Virus record (IMG/VR): IMGVR_UViG_3300035034_000974
Location: 1-36,609 of that record
Source: a virus
DNA: 36,609 nucleotides
Reading direction: 5' to 3' (one strand)
The notes beneath the pieces are model-generated. The model had not been told where the DNA came from. It made no database searches and saw only the letters and a program-made list of their open reading frames with translations. Shown here piece by piece: positions 6,527 to 12,985 of the stretch; the stretch's first letter is position 1, and each line of letters opens with the position of its first letter. Position numbers and translations under genes: made by a program.

Positions 6527-7186
6527 ATGTCTATAAACTCAAATACTGAGAAAAGATTAAAAATGATCCAAAACGGTGTCGGGATTATAATCTTTATGGC
6601 TGCTCTAATGCTTCTTTTAACAGCAATTTTAATCTTTAAAGAAAACGTGCAGGAGCCAGTTCCTACTATAATAAATGATAAAGAGGATGAAGTCTTATCA
6701 GAGCTCACCCTCAACCCACCACCACCCACGTCTCCACACTTAGATATACCACTCTCAGCTGAGGAGCAGGAATTCGTATATAAATTATTAGCTTTTGTAG
6801 AATATGATTGGTTAAAACCAAAACATATATATGCTATAATGGACGTAGAATCTGATTTTAGAAAAGAAATACAATCTAAAACAAATGACTTTGGAATTAT
6901 GCAAATAAATGGACCTTACTATACCTTCTATCAAGAGTATAACCGGAAACCTTATAAAATATACAACACTGACTTAAATAATTGGTTTGATTTTAAAACT
7001 AATGTTATAACTGGCGTAAATGCTTTGGGATGGTGGTATGAACAAGCTGAAAAGACTCTATCTGACCCAGATATTACTGACGTGCTCTCGATGTATAACC
7101 AAGGTTACATATACTTGGAAACACATAACAAAACTTACGCCAATAAAGTAATGAAGGAGGTGAAAAAATATGGACAAGAGAAATAA
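6527..7186 (+). CDS. Membrane-anchored lytic transglycosylase
   Basis: 219 residues. A single hydrophobic helix at about 17-37 with basic residues before it indicates an N-in, C-out membrane anchor. A Pro-rich linker (about 60-75) leads to an SLT-type domain: catalytic Glu candidate in DVESDF (E108), FGIMQIN (122-128) and SMYNQGY (about 193-199), the usual three motifs. It would cleave the MurNAc-GlcNAc bond of peptidoglycan from the membrane side. It lies among early genes, far from the lysis block, which is odd; wall remodelling during infection or exclusion of other phages is possible. SD GAGGAGGAATAAT precedes ATG. Confidence 0.8.
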   Translation: MSINSNTEKRLKMIQNGVGIIIFMAALMLLLTAILIFKENVQEPVPTIINDKEDEVLSELTLNPPPPTSPHLDIPLSAEEQEFVYKLLAFVEYDWLKPKHIYAIMDVESDFRKEIQSKTNDFGIMQINGPYYTFYQEYNRKPYKIYNTDLNNWFDFKTNVITGVNALGWWYEQAEKTLSDPDITDVLSMYNQGYIYLETHNKTYANKVMKEVKKYGQEK

Positions 7187-7514
7187 AGAATATATCCGAA
7201 TGGTACATGAAACAACTAAAACACTACACGTTTTAACGGCAGAAATGCTAGAAGGCACAGAAAAGCTTATGCAAGAAGAAAATATTGAGCCTACTGACGA
7301 AGCTAAAATGGAAGAAGAAATTATAAAAATTTTAAGTAGAGTATTTAAAAACCCTGACAAACGAACCCTTCAATGTCATTATCTACCTAAAGAAAACACA
7401 CTCTATATCGACGCTTATAAAGAAGACTTTGACCCTAATTTCTTAAAGTACGTTTTAGAAGCACAAGATCTTCCCAAAGATGCTGAAATTGTTTTCACAA
7501 AAATAAATAATTAG
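7170..7514 (+). CDS. Hypothetical acidic protein, 114 aa
   Basis: Overlaps the transglycosylase end by 17 bases and uses the near-perfect SD GAAGGAGGTG. The first 60 residues form a charged helix with many Glu and Lys; the C-terminal half (LYIDAYKEDFDPNFL and on) looks alpha/beta. No motif recognised. Close coupling suggests a partner or regulator of the transglycosylase. Confidence 0.65.
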   Translation: MDKRNKEYIRMVHETTKTLHVLTAEMLEGTEKLMQEENIEPTDEAKMEEEIIKILSRVFKNPDKRTLQCHYLPKENTLYIDAYKEDFDPNFLKYVLEAQDLPKDAEIVFTKINN

Positions 7515-7527
7515 AAAAGGGGGGTTG

Positions 7528-7546
7528 GGCCCGTAAGGGTGAGGCC
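7528..7546 (+). promoter_or_regulatory. AGGGTGA-loop hairpin, copy 4
   Basis: GGCC pairs with GGCC around the 11-base loop CGTAAGGGTGA, 41 bases before the start at 7588, the first gene of the ubiquitin-like cassette. It sits in a short gene-free gap, so expression of the cassette may share control with the genes at 3652, 4781 and 5256. Confidence 0.55.
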
Positions 7547-7587
7547 TGAAAGGGTAAATAAAAAAAAATTGAAAGGATGATGAAAAA

Positions 7588-7977
7588 ATGGCAAAAGTAA
7601 GGATAGTCGACAACGCATTAATCGTAACTAGTAGCACTAAATTGGAGGTAATAAAAGCTCTTCAAAAATTTGAACCTGAATCATTAGTCTTAATCAATCA
7701 AGAAACTAAAGATGAAATTTTTGTTGTAAGAGAAGGACACATAGCAGCCTTTAGTAAATTCGGAACAGTATTCACAGGTGAAAATACTAATGGACAAGCT
7801 ACTCTAACTTTAACTTTACCAACAGGATTGCCTGCTGAAGACAAAGAAACTTATGTAGAAGAAACTTATGGACACGCGATCTTAAACTTAAACTACTTAG
7901 AACTACAAATTGCTGAGCATGAAGACGCATTAATCGCAGCTATTAAAGACATCAAAGATTCTATCACAGTAGAATAA
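7588..7977 (+). CDS. Unknown protein heading the ubiquitin-like cassette
   Basis: 129 residues, SD GAAAGGATG. N-terminus MAKVRIVDNALIVTSS suggests beta strands; residues 60-85 are Thr/Gly-rich strands (TATLTL type); the end is a helix (LQIAEHEDALIAAIKDIKDS). It stands 17 bases before the ubiquitin-like gene, so it is probably part of the same unit. Uncharacterised small proteins accompany ubiquitin-like genes in bacterial PRTRC-type cassettes, but I cannot match this protein to one. Possible roles are target, adaptor or regulator; all are inference. Confidence 0.65.
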   Translation: MAKVRIVDNALIVTSSTKLEVIKALQKFEPESLVLINQETKDEIFVVREGHIAAFSKFGTVFTGENTNGQATLTLTLPTGLPAEDKETYVEETYGHAILNLNYLELQIAEHEDALIAAIKDIKDSITVE

Positions 7978-7994
7978 GAATGGAGGGAATATTA

Positions 7995-8228
7995 ATGATT
8001 GAAGTAACTATTGGAACAAACACCAAGAAAAAGAAAGTAATTATAGAACCTAGTGAGACATTACGTAATGTTTTAGAGGACAATGAAATTAATTATTCAA
8101 CTGCTAATTTACATCTTGATGGCACAAGTCTAGGTCTTGGGGATATAGATCAGTCTTTTGAAGAATTAGGAATCACTGAAAAATGTTTCTTAATTGCTGT
8201 TATTAAAGCTGAAAATGCAGTTGTTTAA
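7995..8228 (+). CDS. Ubiquitin-like beta-grasp protein
   Basis: 77 residues with the beta-grasp order: hairpin (MIEVTIG... KKVIIEPSETL), one helix (about residues 22-36), strand LHLDGTSLGL, a turn with SFEELGI, and a final strand CFLIAVI. This is the fold of ubiquitin, ThiS and MoaD. The chain ends AENAVV and has no terminal Gly-Gly, unlike classic modifiers, so it may need trimming, use another carboxyl end or not be conjugated. The ATG at 7995 follows GGAGGGAA by 6 bases. E2-like, JAB and E1-like genes follow, supporting a modifier role. A strong hairpin follows the stop. Confidence 0.8.
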   Translation: MIEVTIGTNTKKKKVIIEPSETLRNVLEDNEINYSTANLHLDGTSLGLGDIDQSFEELGITEKCFLIAVIKAENAVV

Positions 8229-8243
8229 TTAACCTGACACTTG

Positions 8244-8270
8244 GAGGGTCGGAAAATTATTCCGGCTCTC
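8244..8270 (+). terminator. Strong hairpin between modifier and E2-like genes, possible attenuator
   Basis: An 11-bp stem (8244-8254 with 8260-8270, two G-T pairs) with a 5-base loop, followed by a weak T-rich stretch. It could terminate part of the transcripts or stabilise the upstream mRNA, giving more ubiquitin-like protein than enzymes. Confidence 0.5.
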
Positions 8271-8305
8271 TATCTAATTTTAAGTATAGAAAGGAGTGGA
8301 TAAAA

Positions 8306-9745
8306 ATGTTTCCTTCAGGAGAATATACCCAAAGTACAAATCAATGTAGCTTATATGACCGATACAAACAACTAATAAATGAAGGACAAAGATATATAAG
8401 ACGAGAAAGTGATGTTCCTGCATCTAGTTGGTTTATAGATCCTTCGATACAAACGATGTTATTTGGCCTTTCACAACACAACCCAAAAACAAAATTTTGG
8501 TTTGAATTAGATAAAATGAGTTTTACCAACCAAGAAATAGAACGTTATAAAGAAGAAGATTTAATACCAAATGAAATATCAGACACAGATTTTGGATCCG
8601 GAACAGATAATTATGTTATCGCATTTAAACATGTCACAAGAGGCTTCGAAATTTTTAAGCATCTTGATAATAAAATCAAAGACATGAAAAATATCTCTTT
8701 AATAGCACAAGAAGACCGAAACCACCGAATACGTGTTTTTATAGATCCTGAGTATCCTGAGAAATTACAAATTGTAAGTTCTAAATATTCTTGGGAATTA
8801 ATACGTAAAATAATCGCACTACTAAATAAAATATTTCCAAAAATAAACGTACCCCCAGATTTTGAACCTATTATTAAAGCTTTTGGAGCAGGAGACTATA
8901 CAGAATGGAGTAAACTTTTTAACGAATGGTTTGAAAATAGTACTATTCTACAAGACCGTTTAAAAACAGAACTGACTAAAATGTTAAATAATGGCTCAGA
9001 AAATAAAAAAATAAGACTACGAGAATCTATTAAGCATGAAAGAAGAAACATAGATCAATTTTTAGAAAAGCTTGGGAACACATACCATCGTGTAAATTCT
9101 ATTATAGAAGATCTTACTGCTCTAGAGTTTATAGAAAATACTGAAGGAGATGAAATCTTAGAATATTTACAAAAACATCCTAAAATAAAAGATATACAAA
9201 TTATTGATGATAAATTAATATTACGTATTATAAGCCCAGCTTGTTATTATGATACAGAAGCTTTAGAACCTTATTATAGAAACAAAAACAATATAATTGG
9301 GAGCTCAGAATTCTGGAGTTATTTCTTTGAAGAAGTATTCCTAAAAGAGAAATATACATTATTTCTTGAAACTATTATCCAAATAAACATTAGGCAAAAA
9401 ATAGCAAGAAAAGAAGATAATAAATACTTAATCGGAGACTACCCAAAACAACCACATATCATGGAGCATAACTGTTGGGGGAATAACTCAGCACACATAA
9501 CTAAAGGTTTAGGAAATGGAGAATATTTTGCTGTTATTGAACAAATCGTAGGTGCTACACAGAATATTAATTTTTCAGATACAATAGTAATGAAAACATT
9601 CCTATCAAATCTAGAAAATTATGATTGGTCTAAGAAATGTTTAATAGAGAACAAAACTAAAGAAAAAATCTCGATTCAAAATATTTTTGAAAAATGTAAA
9701 GATAAAAAGGAGGAAATTGATAATGAGAACGATCTCAATCTCTAA
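8306..9745 (+). CDS. E2-like (UBC-fold) protein with a large N-terminal domain
   Basis: 479 residues. The C-terminal part (about 290-450) fits prokaryotic E2-like proteins: paired strands (IQIIDDKLILRIISP), then PHIMEHNCWGNN with the likely thioester cysteine C390, followed by a helix and FLSNLENYDW. The local pattern H-x(n)-CWGN is how bacterial E2 homologues present their cysteine. It would carry the activated modifier between the E1-like protein and a target. Residues 1-285 are an unrecognised domain, helical from about 200, which may be a target-binding or cap domain. SD AGGAGTGG precedes ATG; its end overlaps the JAB gene by 23 bases. An exact E2 subtype cannot be given without a profile search. 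Confidence 0.7.
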   Translation: MFPSGEYTQSTNQCSLYDRYKQLINEGQRYIRRESDVPASSWFIDPSIQTMLFGLSQHNPKTKFWFELDKMSFTNQEIERYKEEDLIPNEISDTDFGSGTDNYVIAFKHVTRGFEIFKHLDNKIKDMKNISLIAQEDRNHRIRVFIDPEYPEKLQIVSSKYSWELIRKIIALLNKIFPKINVPPDFEPIIKAFGAGDYTEWSKLFNEWFENSTILQDRLKTELTKMLNNGSENKKIRLRESIKHERRNIDQFLEKLGNTYHRVNSIIEDLTALEFIENTEGDEILEYLQKHPKIKDIQIIDDKLILRIISPACYYDTEALEPYYRNKNNIIGSSEFWSYFFEEVFLKEKYTLFLETIIQINIRQKIARKEDNKYLIGDYPKQPHIMEHNCWGNNSAHITKGLGNGEYFAVIEQIVGATQNINFSDTIVMKTFLSNLENYDWSKKCLIENKTKEKISIQNIFEKCKDKKEEIDNENDLNL

Positions 9746-10484
9746 ACAACAAAAAAAAGAAATTATGAAAGAATTTGGAGAATATTTAGATGATGCTAGA
9801 TTATCAAACAATAAAATTAGCTACCAAAAAAACCTTGATAAAATTCTAAAAAAAGTAAAAAAGCCTAATATTCATTTTTCAGTAGGAGCTTATATGAAGA
9901 TGCTCTACTTAATTGAACATTACAAAACAGAAATAGCTTGGCACGGTACAGTTCATAAATCTCAAAATAATTACTTTATCAATGAAATTATGGTTTACCC
10001 TCAAGAAGTAACCGCAGCTACAGCAAATGCACCAAAACATAATCTAGATTATGAAATGTGGTTAATGAACCAACCAGATGATGTTTTAGAAACAATTAGA
10101 TTCCAAGGGCACTCCCACGTAAACATGCCTACAGGACCTTCAGGAACAGATAAAGATTTTTACAACGCAATTCTACAAAGTTTAGATAAAAATGATTTTT
10201 ATATTTTTGCTATTATGAACAAACGGAATGAACTTAACATTTGGATTTACGATTATGAACAAAATATTATCTTTGACAAAGAAGATATAAACTTGCATAT
10301 CTTAGAAGCTGATGGAACACCTATAAATACTTGGTTTCAAGAACAAAAGAAGTTAGTTAAAGAACCTAAAATAGCAAAATGGCAACTGCGAAACATTCAA
10401 GATGATGAAACTGAAGAAATTGAATATCTAAGACAACTGCGAAACATTCAAGATGATGAAACAGATATAAGTTGGAGGTCTTAA
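9723..10484 (+). CDS. JAB/JAMM metalloprotease (deubiquitinase-like)
   Basis: 253 residues. The complete zinc-protease signature is visible: upstream E70 (TEIAWHG), then H130-x-H132-x7-S140-x2-D143 in HSHVNMPTGPSGTD. The family cleaves isopeptide bonds or trims ubiquitin-like precursors. Here it could process the C-terminus of the modifier, which lacks Gly-Gly, or reverse conjugation. The C-terminal tail carries a 17-residue in-frame duplication (QLRNIQDDETE...), coded by a 29-base exact repeat. ATG at 9723 follows AAGGAGG; the frame is open upstream but overlaps the E2-like gene. It is translationally coupled to both neighbours. Confidence 0.88.
   Translation: MRTISISKQQKKEIMKEFGEYLDDARLSNNKISYQKNLDKILKKVKKPNIHFSVGAYMKMLYLIEHYKTEIAWHGTVHKSQNNYFINEIMVYPQEVTAATANAPKHNLDYEMWLMNQPDDVLETIRFQGHSHVNMPTGPSGTDKDFYNAILQSLDKNDFYIFAIMNKRNELNIWIYDYEQNIIFDKEDINLHILEADGTPINTWFQEQKKLVKEPKIAKWQLRNIQDDETEEIEYLRQLRNIQDDETDISWRS
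10383..10462 (+). repeat. In-frame 51-bp tandem duplication in the JAB gene
   Basis: 29 bases at 10383-10411 recur exactly at 10434-10462. No synonymous change separates the copies, so the duplication is recent. It lengthens the C-terminal tail by 17 residues. Confidence 0.85.
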
Positions 10485-10486
10485 AG

Positions 10487-11179
10487 ATGAATCTAAATAA
10501 ACATTTAGAATTTTTCAATCCTATTAGTGATATTAAAAAACCGATTCATATAATTGGTTGTGGAGCTGTAGGGAGTACAATAGCTGAAATGTTGACCAGA
10601 ATGGGGGTAGAAAAACTAAACATCTATGACTTTGACATCGTTACAGCACATAATCTAGCTAATCAGATGTTCGACTATGGAGATATTACTGAGAAAAAAG
10701 AATTAGCTTTACGAGATATTTGCCAAGATATTAACCCTGACATAGAAATTAAAAACCATGGAGCCTACACCGATCAACATCTTGCAGGTTACATTTTCTT
10801 AGCAGTAGATAATATTGAACTACGGAAAAAAATATGTACAGATAATAAAGCTAACTCAAGTATTAAGGCTGTCTTCGATTTTAGAATGAGATTAACAGAT
10901 GCACAACATTATGCAGCTGATTGGTCAAATTCCAAACAAGTTGACAACTTAATTAATACAATGCAGTTTAGTAGAGAAGAAGCTCAAGAATCAACACCAA
11001 CTAGTGCCTGTGGGACATCACTAAATATAGTTCCTACGGTAAGAATGGTAGTATCCTTAGGCTTAGCAAACTTCATTAACTTCATTAAAAAGAAAGAATT
11101 AAAAATAATGATCTTAATGGATGCGTTTAACTTCACTATTGATGCATTTTCTTTGGCTCAAGGTGCATACCAAGAGTAA
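10487..11179 (+). CDS. E1-like/ThiF-family adenylyltransferase
   Basis: 230 residues. Rossmann nucleotide site IIGCGAVG (about 22-29), acidic YDFD (D48, D50), then HNLANQ at the place of the usual NLxRQ, with N59 where Arg is expected, and LAVDN (D108). C175 in SACGTS is a candidate for the catalytic thiol. The family adenylates the C-terminus of ubiquitin-like proteins with ATP. The chain is short, a minimal E1 without extra domains. ATG at 10487 follows GGAGGT by 7 bases, right behind the JAB stop. Last protein of the cassette; the reverse-transcriptase region follows. Confidence 0.87.
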   Translation: MNLNKHLEFFNPISDIKKPIHIIGCGAVGSTIAEMLTRMGVEKLNIYDFDIVTAHNLANQMFDYGDITEKKELALRDICQDINPDIEIKNHGAYTDQHLAGYIFLAVDNIELRKKICTDNKANSSIKAVFDFRMRLTDAQHYAADWSNSKQVDNLINTMQFSREEAQESTPTSACGTSLNIVPTVRMVVSLGLANFINFIKKKELKIMILMDAFNFTIDAFSLAQGAYQE

Positions 11180-11195
11180 TCAAACGTTTTTTTTA

Positions 11196-11215
11196 GGGGG
11201 AGCAAAATTGTTCCC
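11196..11215 (+). promoter_or_regulatory. Hairpin after the E1-like gene
   Basis: GGGAGC (11198-11203) pairs with GTTCCC (11210-11215) around AAAATT. A T8 run precedes the hairpin rather than following it, so it is not an ordinary plus-strand terminator. It separates the protein cassette from the first candidate ncRNA. Confidence 0.4.
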
Positions 11216-11236
11216 TTAAACAAATTAAGAGAAATC

Positions 11237-11568
11237 TTTTCTATATCGGATAAATTATTAGAATCTATCAAACAGATTATTACTATTGATATACACACAA
11301 TTCTAATGATTGCTTTGAGTAATACTTAAAGGACCAAAAGGTAAAAGGAGCCTATACAACCTAAACAGCATCGCCAAGAACACGTAACGGCGTATAACCC
11401 AGAAATGACCTGAAAAAAAACAACCAAAAACACAACAATCCGCCTAACAAAACCAGATAAATCAACACTTACACCTCAAAGTAGATTATATAATTACAAA
11501 AACTCTGGCCCACGGCGGAAAAGAGGACTCCGGATACCAACTGTACAAGCAAGTTAGGATATAGAAAA
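11237..11568 (+). ncRNA. Candidate retron-like RNA 1, upstream of the RT
   Basis: A 332-base gene-free segment closed by an 11-bp perfect complement (TTTTCTATATC at 11237-11247 with 11558-11568), like the a1/a2 ends of retron RNA. Inside, in order: a stem at 11262-11278, a two-part stem at 11279-11307 (ATTA/TAAT and ATTG/CAAT), the conserved hairpin 11313-11331, and a longer part with nested stems CCGCC/GGCGG (11440-11444 with 11514-11518) and CCAGA/TCTGG (11453-11457 with 11504-11508). About 11402-11500 is A/C-rich and very poor in G. The SD of the RT lies just after the closing arm. Template role is inferred. Confidence 0.6.
11313..11331 (+). repeat. Conserved RT-locus hairpin, copy 1
   Basis: CTTTGAGT, loop AAT, ACTTAAAG: eight contiguous pairs including one G-T. 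Same element as 12796-12814 and 13038-13056. Likely the common recognition element of the RT, by analogy with msr stem-loops. Confidence 0.65.
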
Positions 11569-11586
11569 TTTAGAAAGGAGAATACA

Positions 11587-12735
11587 ATGTATATTACTTT
11601 TAAGAAAAACACTCAAGAAGAAATTGTAAAACTTACATTTAAAGATGTTTATGAAAATTTTGAAACAAACAAAATACCTGTACCAGAAAGAAGCGATAAA
11701 TTCTTCAGAACTTTTACAAAACAAATAGATCAATATCAAGCAGACATAACTATACAAAAATACGATAAAGAAAATATGCTTAAAAAATTAGAAGATATAC
11801 ACCCTAGAGTACGAGAGTTATTAACTGCAGATATGTCGCACCATTACAAAACGTTTCATATACCTAAAAGACAAGGAGGTCTGAGAAAAATAGACGCACC
11901 TGAACCAGAACTAATGGAACTTCTAAGAGATATTAAAAAGATATTTGAAAAAGACTTAAAAGTATTAACACACAACTCAGCTTTTGCTTATGTCAAAGGA
12001 CGTTCTACTAAAGATGCTCTAATGGAACACCAAAAGAACGAAAGTAAATGGTTTTTAAAATTAGATATTAAAGACTTCTTTCCCAGCTGTAATGCAAAAT
12101 TTATCTTAAATCAACTAGCTGAATTATTTCCTTTTCAGATATTAATGCAAGAAACTAACACCCGTAAAATCATCTCAGATATAGTCGAACTTTGTTTACT
12201 TAAAAACAGATTACCTCAAGGAACACCAATGTCACCACTATTAACAAACTTAATAATGCTACCCCTAGATTTTGATCTAAGCTTTAGTCTAAGAAACTTT
12301 GACAGAAAACACTTTATATACACACGCTATGCTGATGACTTACTAATTAGTTGTAAATACCATTTTAATTGGGGAAAAGTACAAAATCATATCAATGACA
12401 TTTTAAAATTAAGTACACCTTTCAGAATTAAACATCAAAAAACAAGGTATGGCTCAGCTGCAGGACGTAACTGGAATTTAGGTTTAATGCTTAATAAAGA
12501 TAACAAAATTACCATAGGTTTTAGGAAAAAAGAAAGACTAAGAGCAACAATTTTCACCTTCTTTCAAGACTTGACAAATAATAACACTTGGAATACGATA
12601 GATACACAAATTCTATTAGGTAACATAAGTTATTTCCATAGAGTTGAACCAGAATATATAAATAATTTAATTTCAAAATACTCTACAAAGTTTAATAAAG
12701 ATTTTTATAATGAAACAGCAAGAATAATCGGGTAA
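11587..12735 (+). CDS. Retron-like reverse transcriptase
   Basis: 382 residues, standard length for a retron-type RT (palm, fingers and thumb, no extra domain). Seen: KLDIKDFFPS with catalytic D160, LPQGTPMSPLLTNLIM, YTRYADD (Y248, D250, D251), and a thumb segment before GFRKKERLR. The stretch AYVKGRSTKDALMEH before the first Asp resembles the retron NAxxH region but is not a clean match, and the retron VTG is replaced by NLG (297-299). So it is near retrons or related Abi/UG-type RTs, not DGR or group II intron RTs as far as motifs show. SD AGAAAGGAG precedes ATG. Three structured noncoding segments flank it; no recognised toxin-type effector is adjacent. Confidence 0.92.
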   Translation: MYITFKKNTQEEIVKLTFKDVYENFETNKIPVPERSDKFFRTFTKQIDQYQADITIQKYDKENMLKKLEDIHPRVRELLTADMSHHYKTFHIPKRQGGLRKIDAPEPELMELLRDIKKIFEKDLKVLTHNSAFAYVKGRSTKDALMEHQKNESKWFLKLDIKDFFPSCNAKFILNQLAELFPFQILMQETNTRKIISDIVELCLLKNRLPQGTPMSPLLTNLIMLPLDFDLSFSLRNFDRKHFIYTRYADDLLISCKYHFNWGKVQNHINDILKLSTPFRIKHQKTRYGSAAGRNWNLGLMLNKDNKITIGFRKKERLRATIFTFFQDLTNNNTWNTIDTQILLGNISYFHRVEPEYINNLISKYSTKFNKDFYNETARIIG

Positions 12736-12795
12736 TAATAGTATATCTTCATTTGATTAAAATAAGAGCTTTCCTACGAAAGAAATCAGATGAAT

Positions 12796-12814
12796 CTTTA
12801 AGTAATACTTGAAG
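12796..12814 (+). repeat. Conserved RT-locus hairpin, copy 2
   Basis: CTTTAAGT, loop AAT, ACTTGAAG: eight pairs including one T-G. The flanking bases differ from copies 1 and 3 while pairing is kept. Confidence 0.65.
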
Positions 12815-12823
12815 GAACATGAA

Positions 12824-12970
12824 AATAATATCCTCATCTTACCAGAAACTGTATTTCGAGACATCTCAGGCCTTACGACTTATTATCCATAAAGACGGAT
12901 AATAAAATCTCCACGCCTGAGATCTCCGAAACAAGTTTCCAGTAAGATACAAGTAGGAGGAAGTATTATA
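12824..12970 (+). other. Extended msd-like hairpin of candidate RNA 2
   Basis: Stacked stems: ATAATA-TCCTC with GAGGA-AG-TATTAT; CTTAC and GAAACT (12838-12850) with AGTTTC and GTAAG (12934-12946) around a 2-by-2 loop; TTTCG-AGA (12854-12861) with TCT-C-CGAAA (12923-12931); TCTCAGGC (12864-12871) with GCCTGAGA (12915-12922); TTATTATCC (12880-12888) with GGATAATAA (12897-12905), 8-base loop. This is the form of a retron msd, the part copied into DNA. Confidence 0.7.
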
Positions 12971-12985
12971 TCCGAAATCAAATAA

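Larger units (their letters stand above)
12751..12983 (+). ncRNA. Candidate retron-like RNA 2, downstream of the RT
   Basis: Begins 15 bases after the RT stop. Ends pair: ATTTGATT (12751-12758) with AATCAAAT (12976-12983), perfect 8 bp. An AGC follows the 5' arm at about 12767-12769, as the branching-G context does in retrons. Next a small hairpin CTTTC-CTAC-GAAAG, the conserved hairpin 12796-12814, then a 147-base extended hairpin (12824-12970). This order is that of a retron a1-msr-msd-a2 RNA. The 5' arm can also pair with AATCAGAT (12785-12792), an alternative fold. Position behind rather than before the RT is unusual. Confidence 0.65.

Noticed and set aside
11187-11216. Rho-independent terminator after the E1-like gene
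   Set aside because: The T-run comes before the hairpin on the plus strand, so the order is wrong for termination.
12819-12902. 27-codon reading frame starting in the conserved hairpin of RNA 2
   Set aside because: The SD-like GAAGGA is only two bases from ATG, too close; the frame runs through the paired stems and copies 1 and 3 of the element have no ATG there. RNA structure explains the conservation better.
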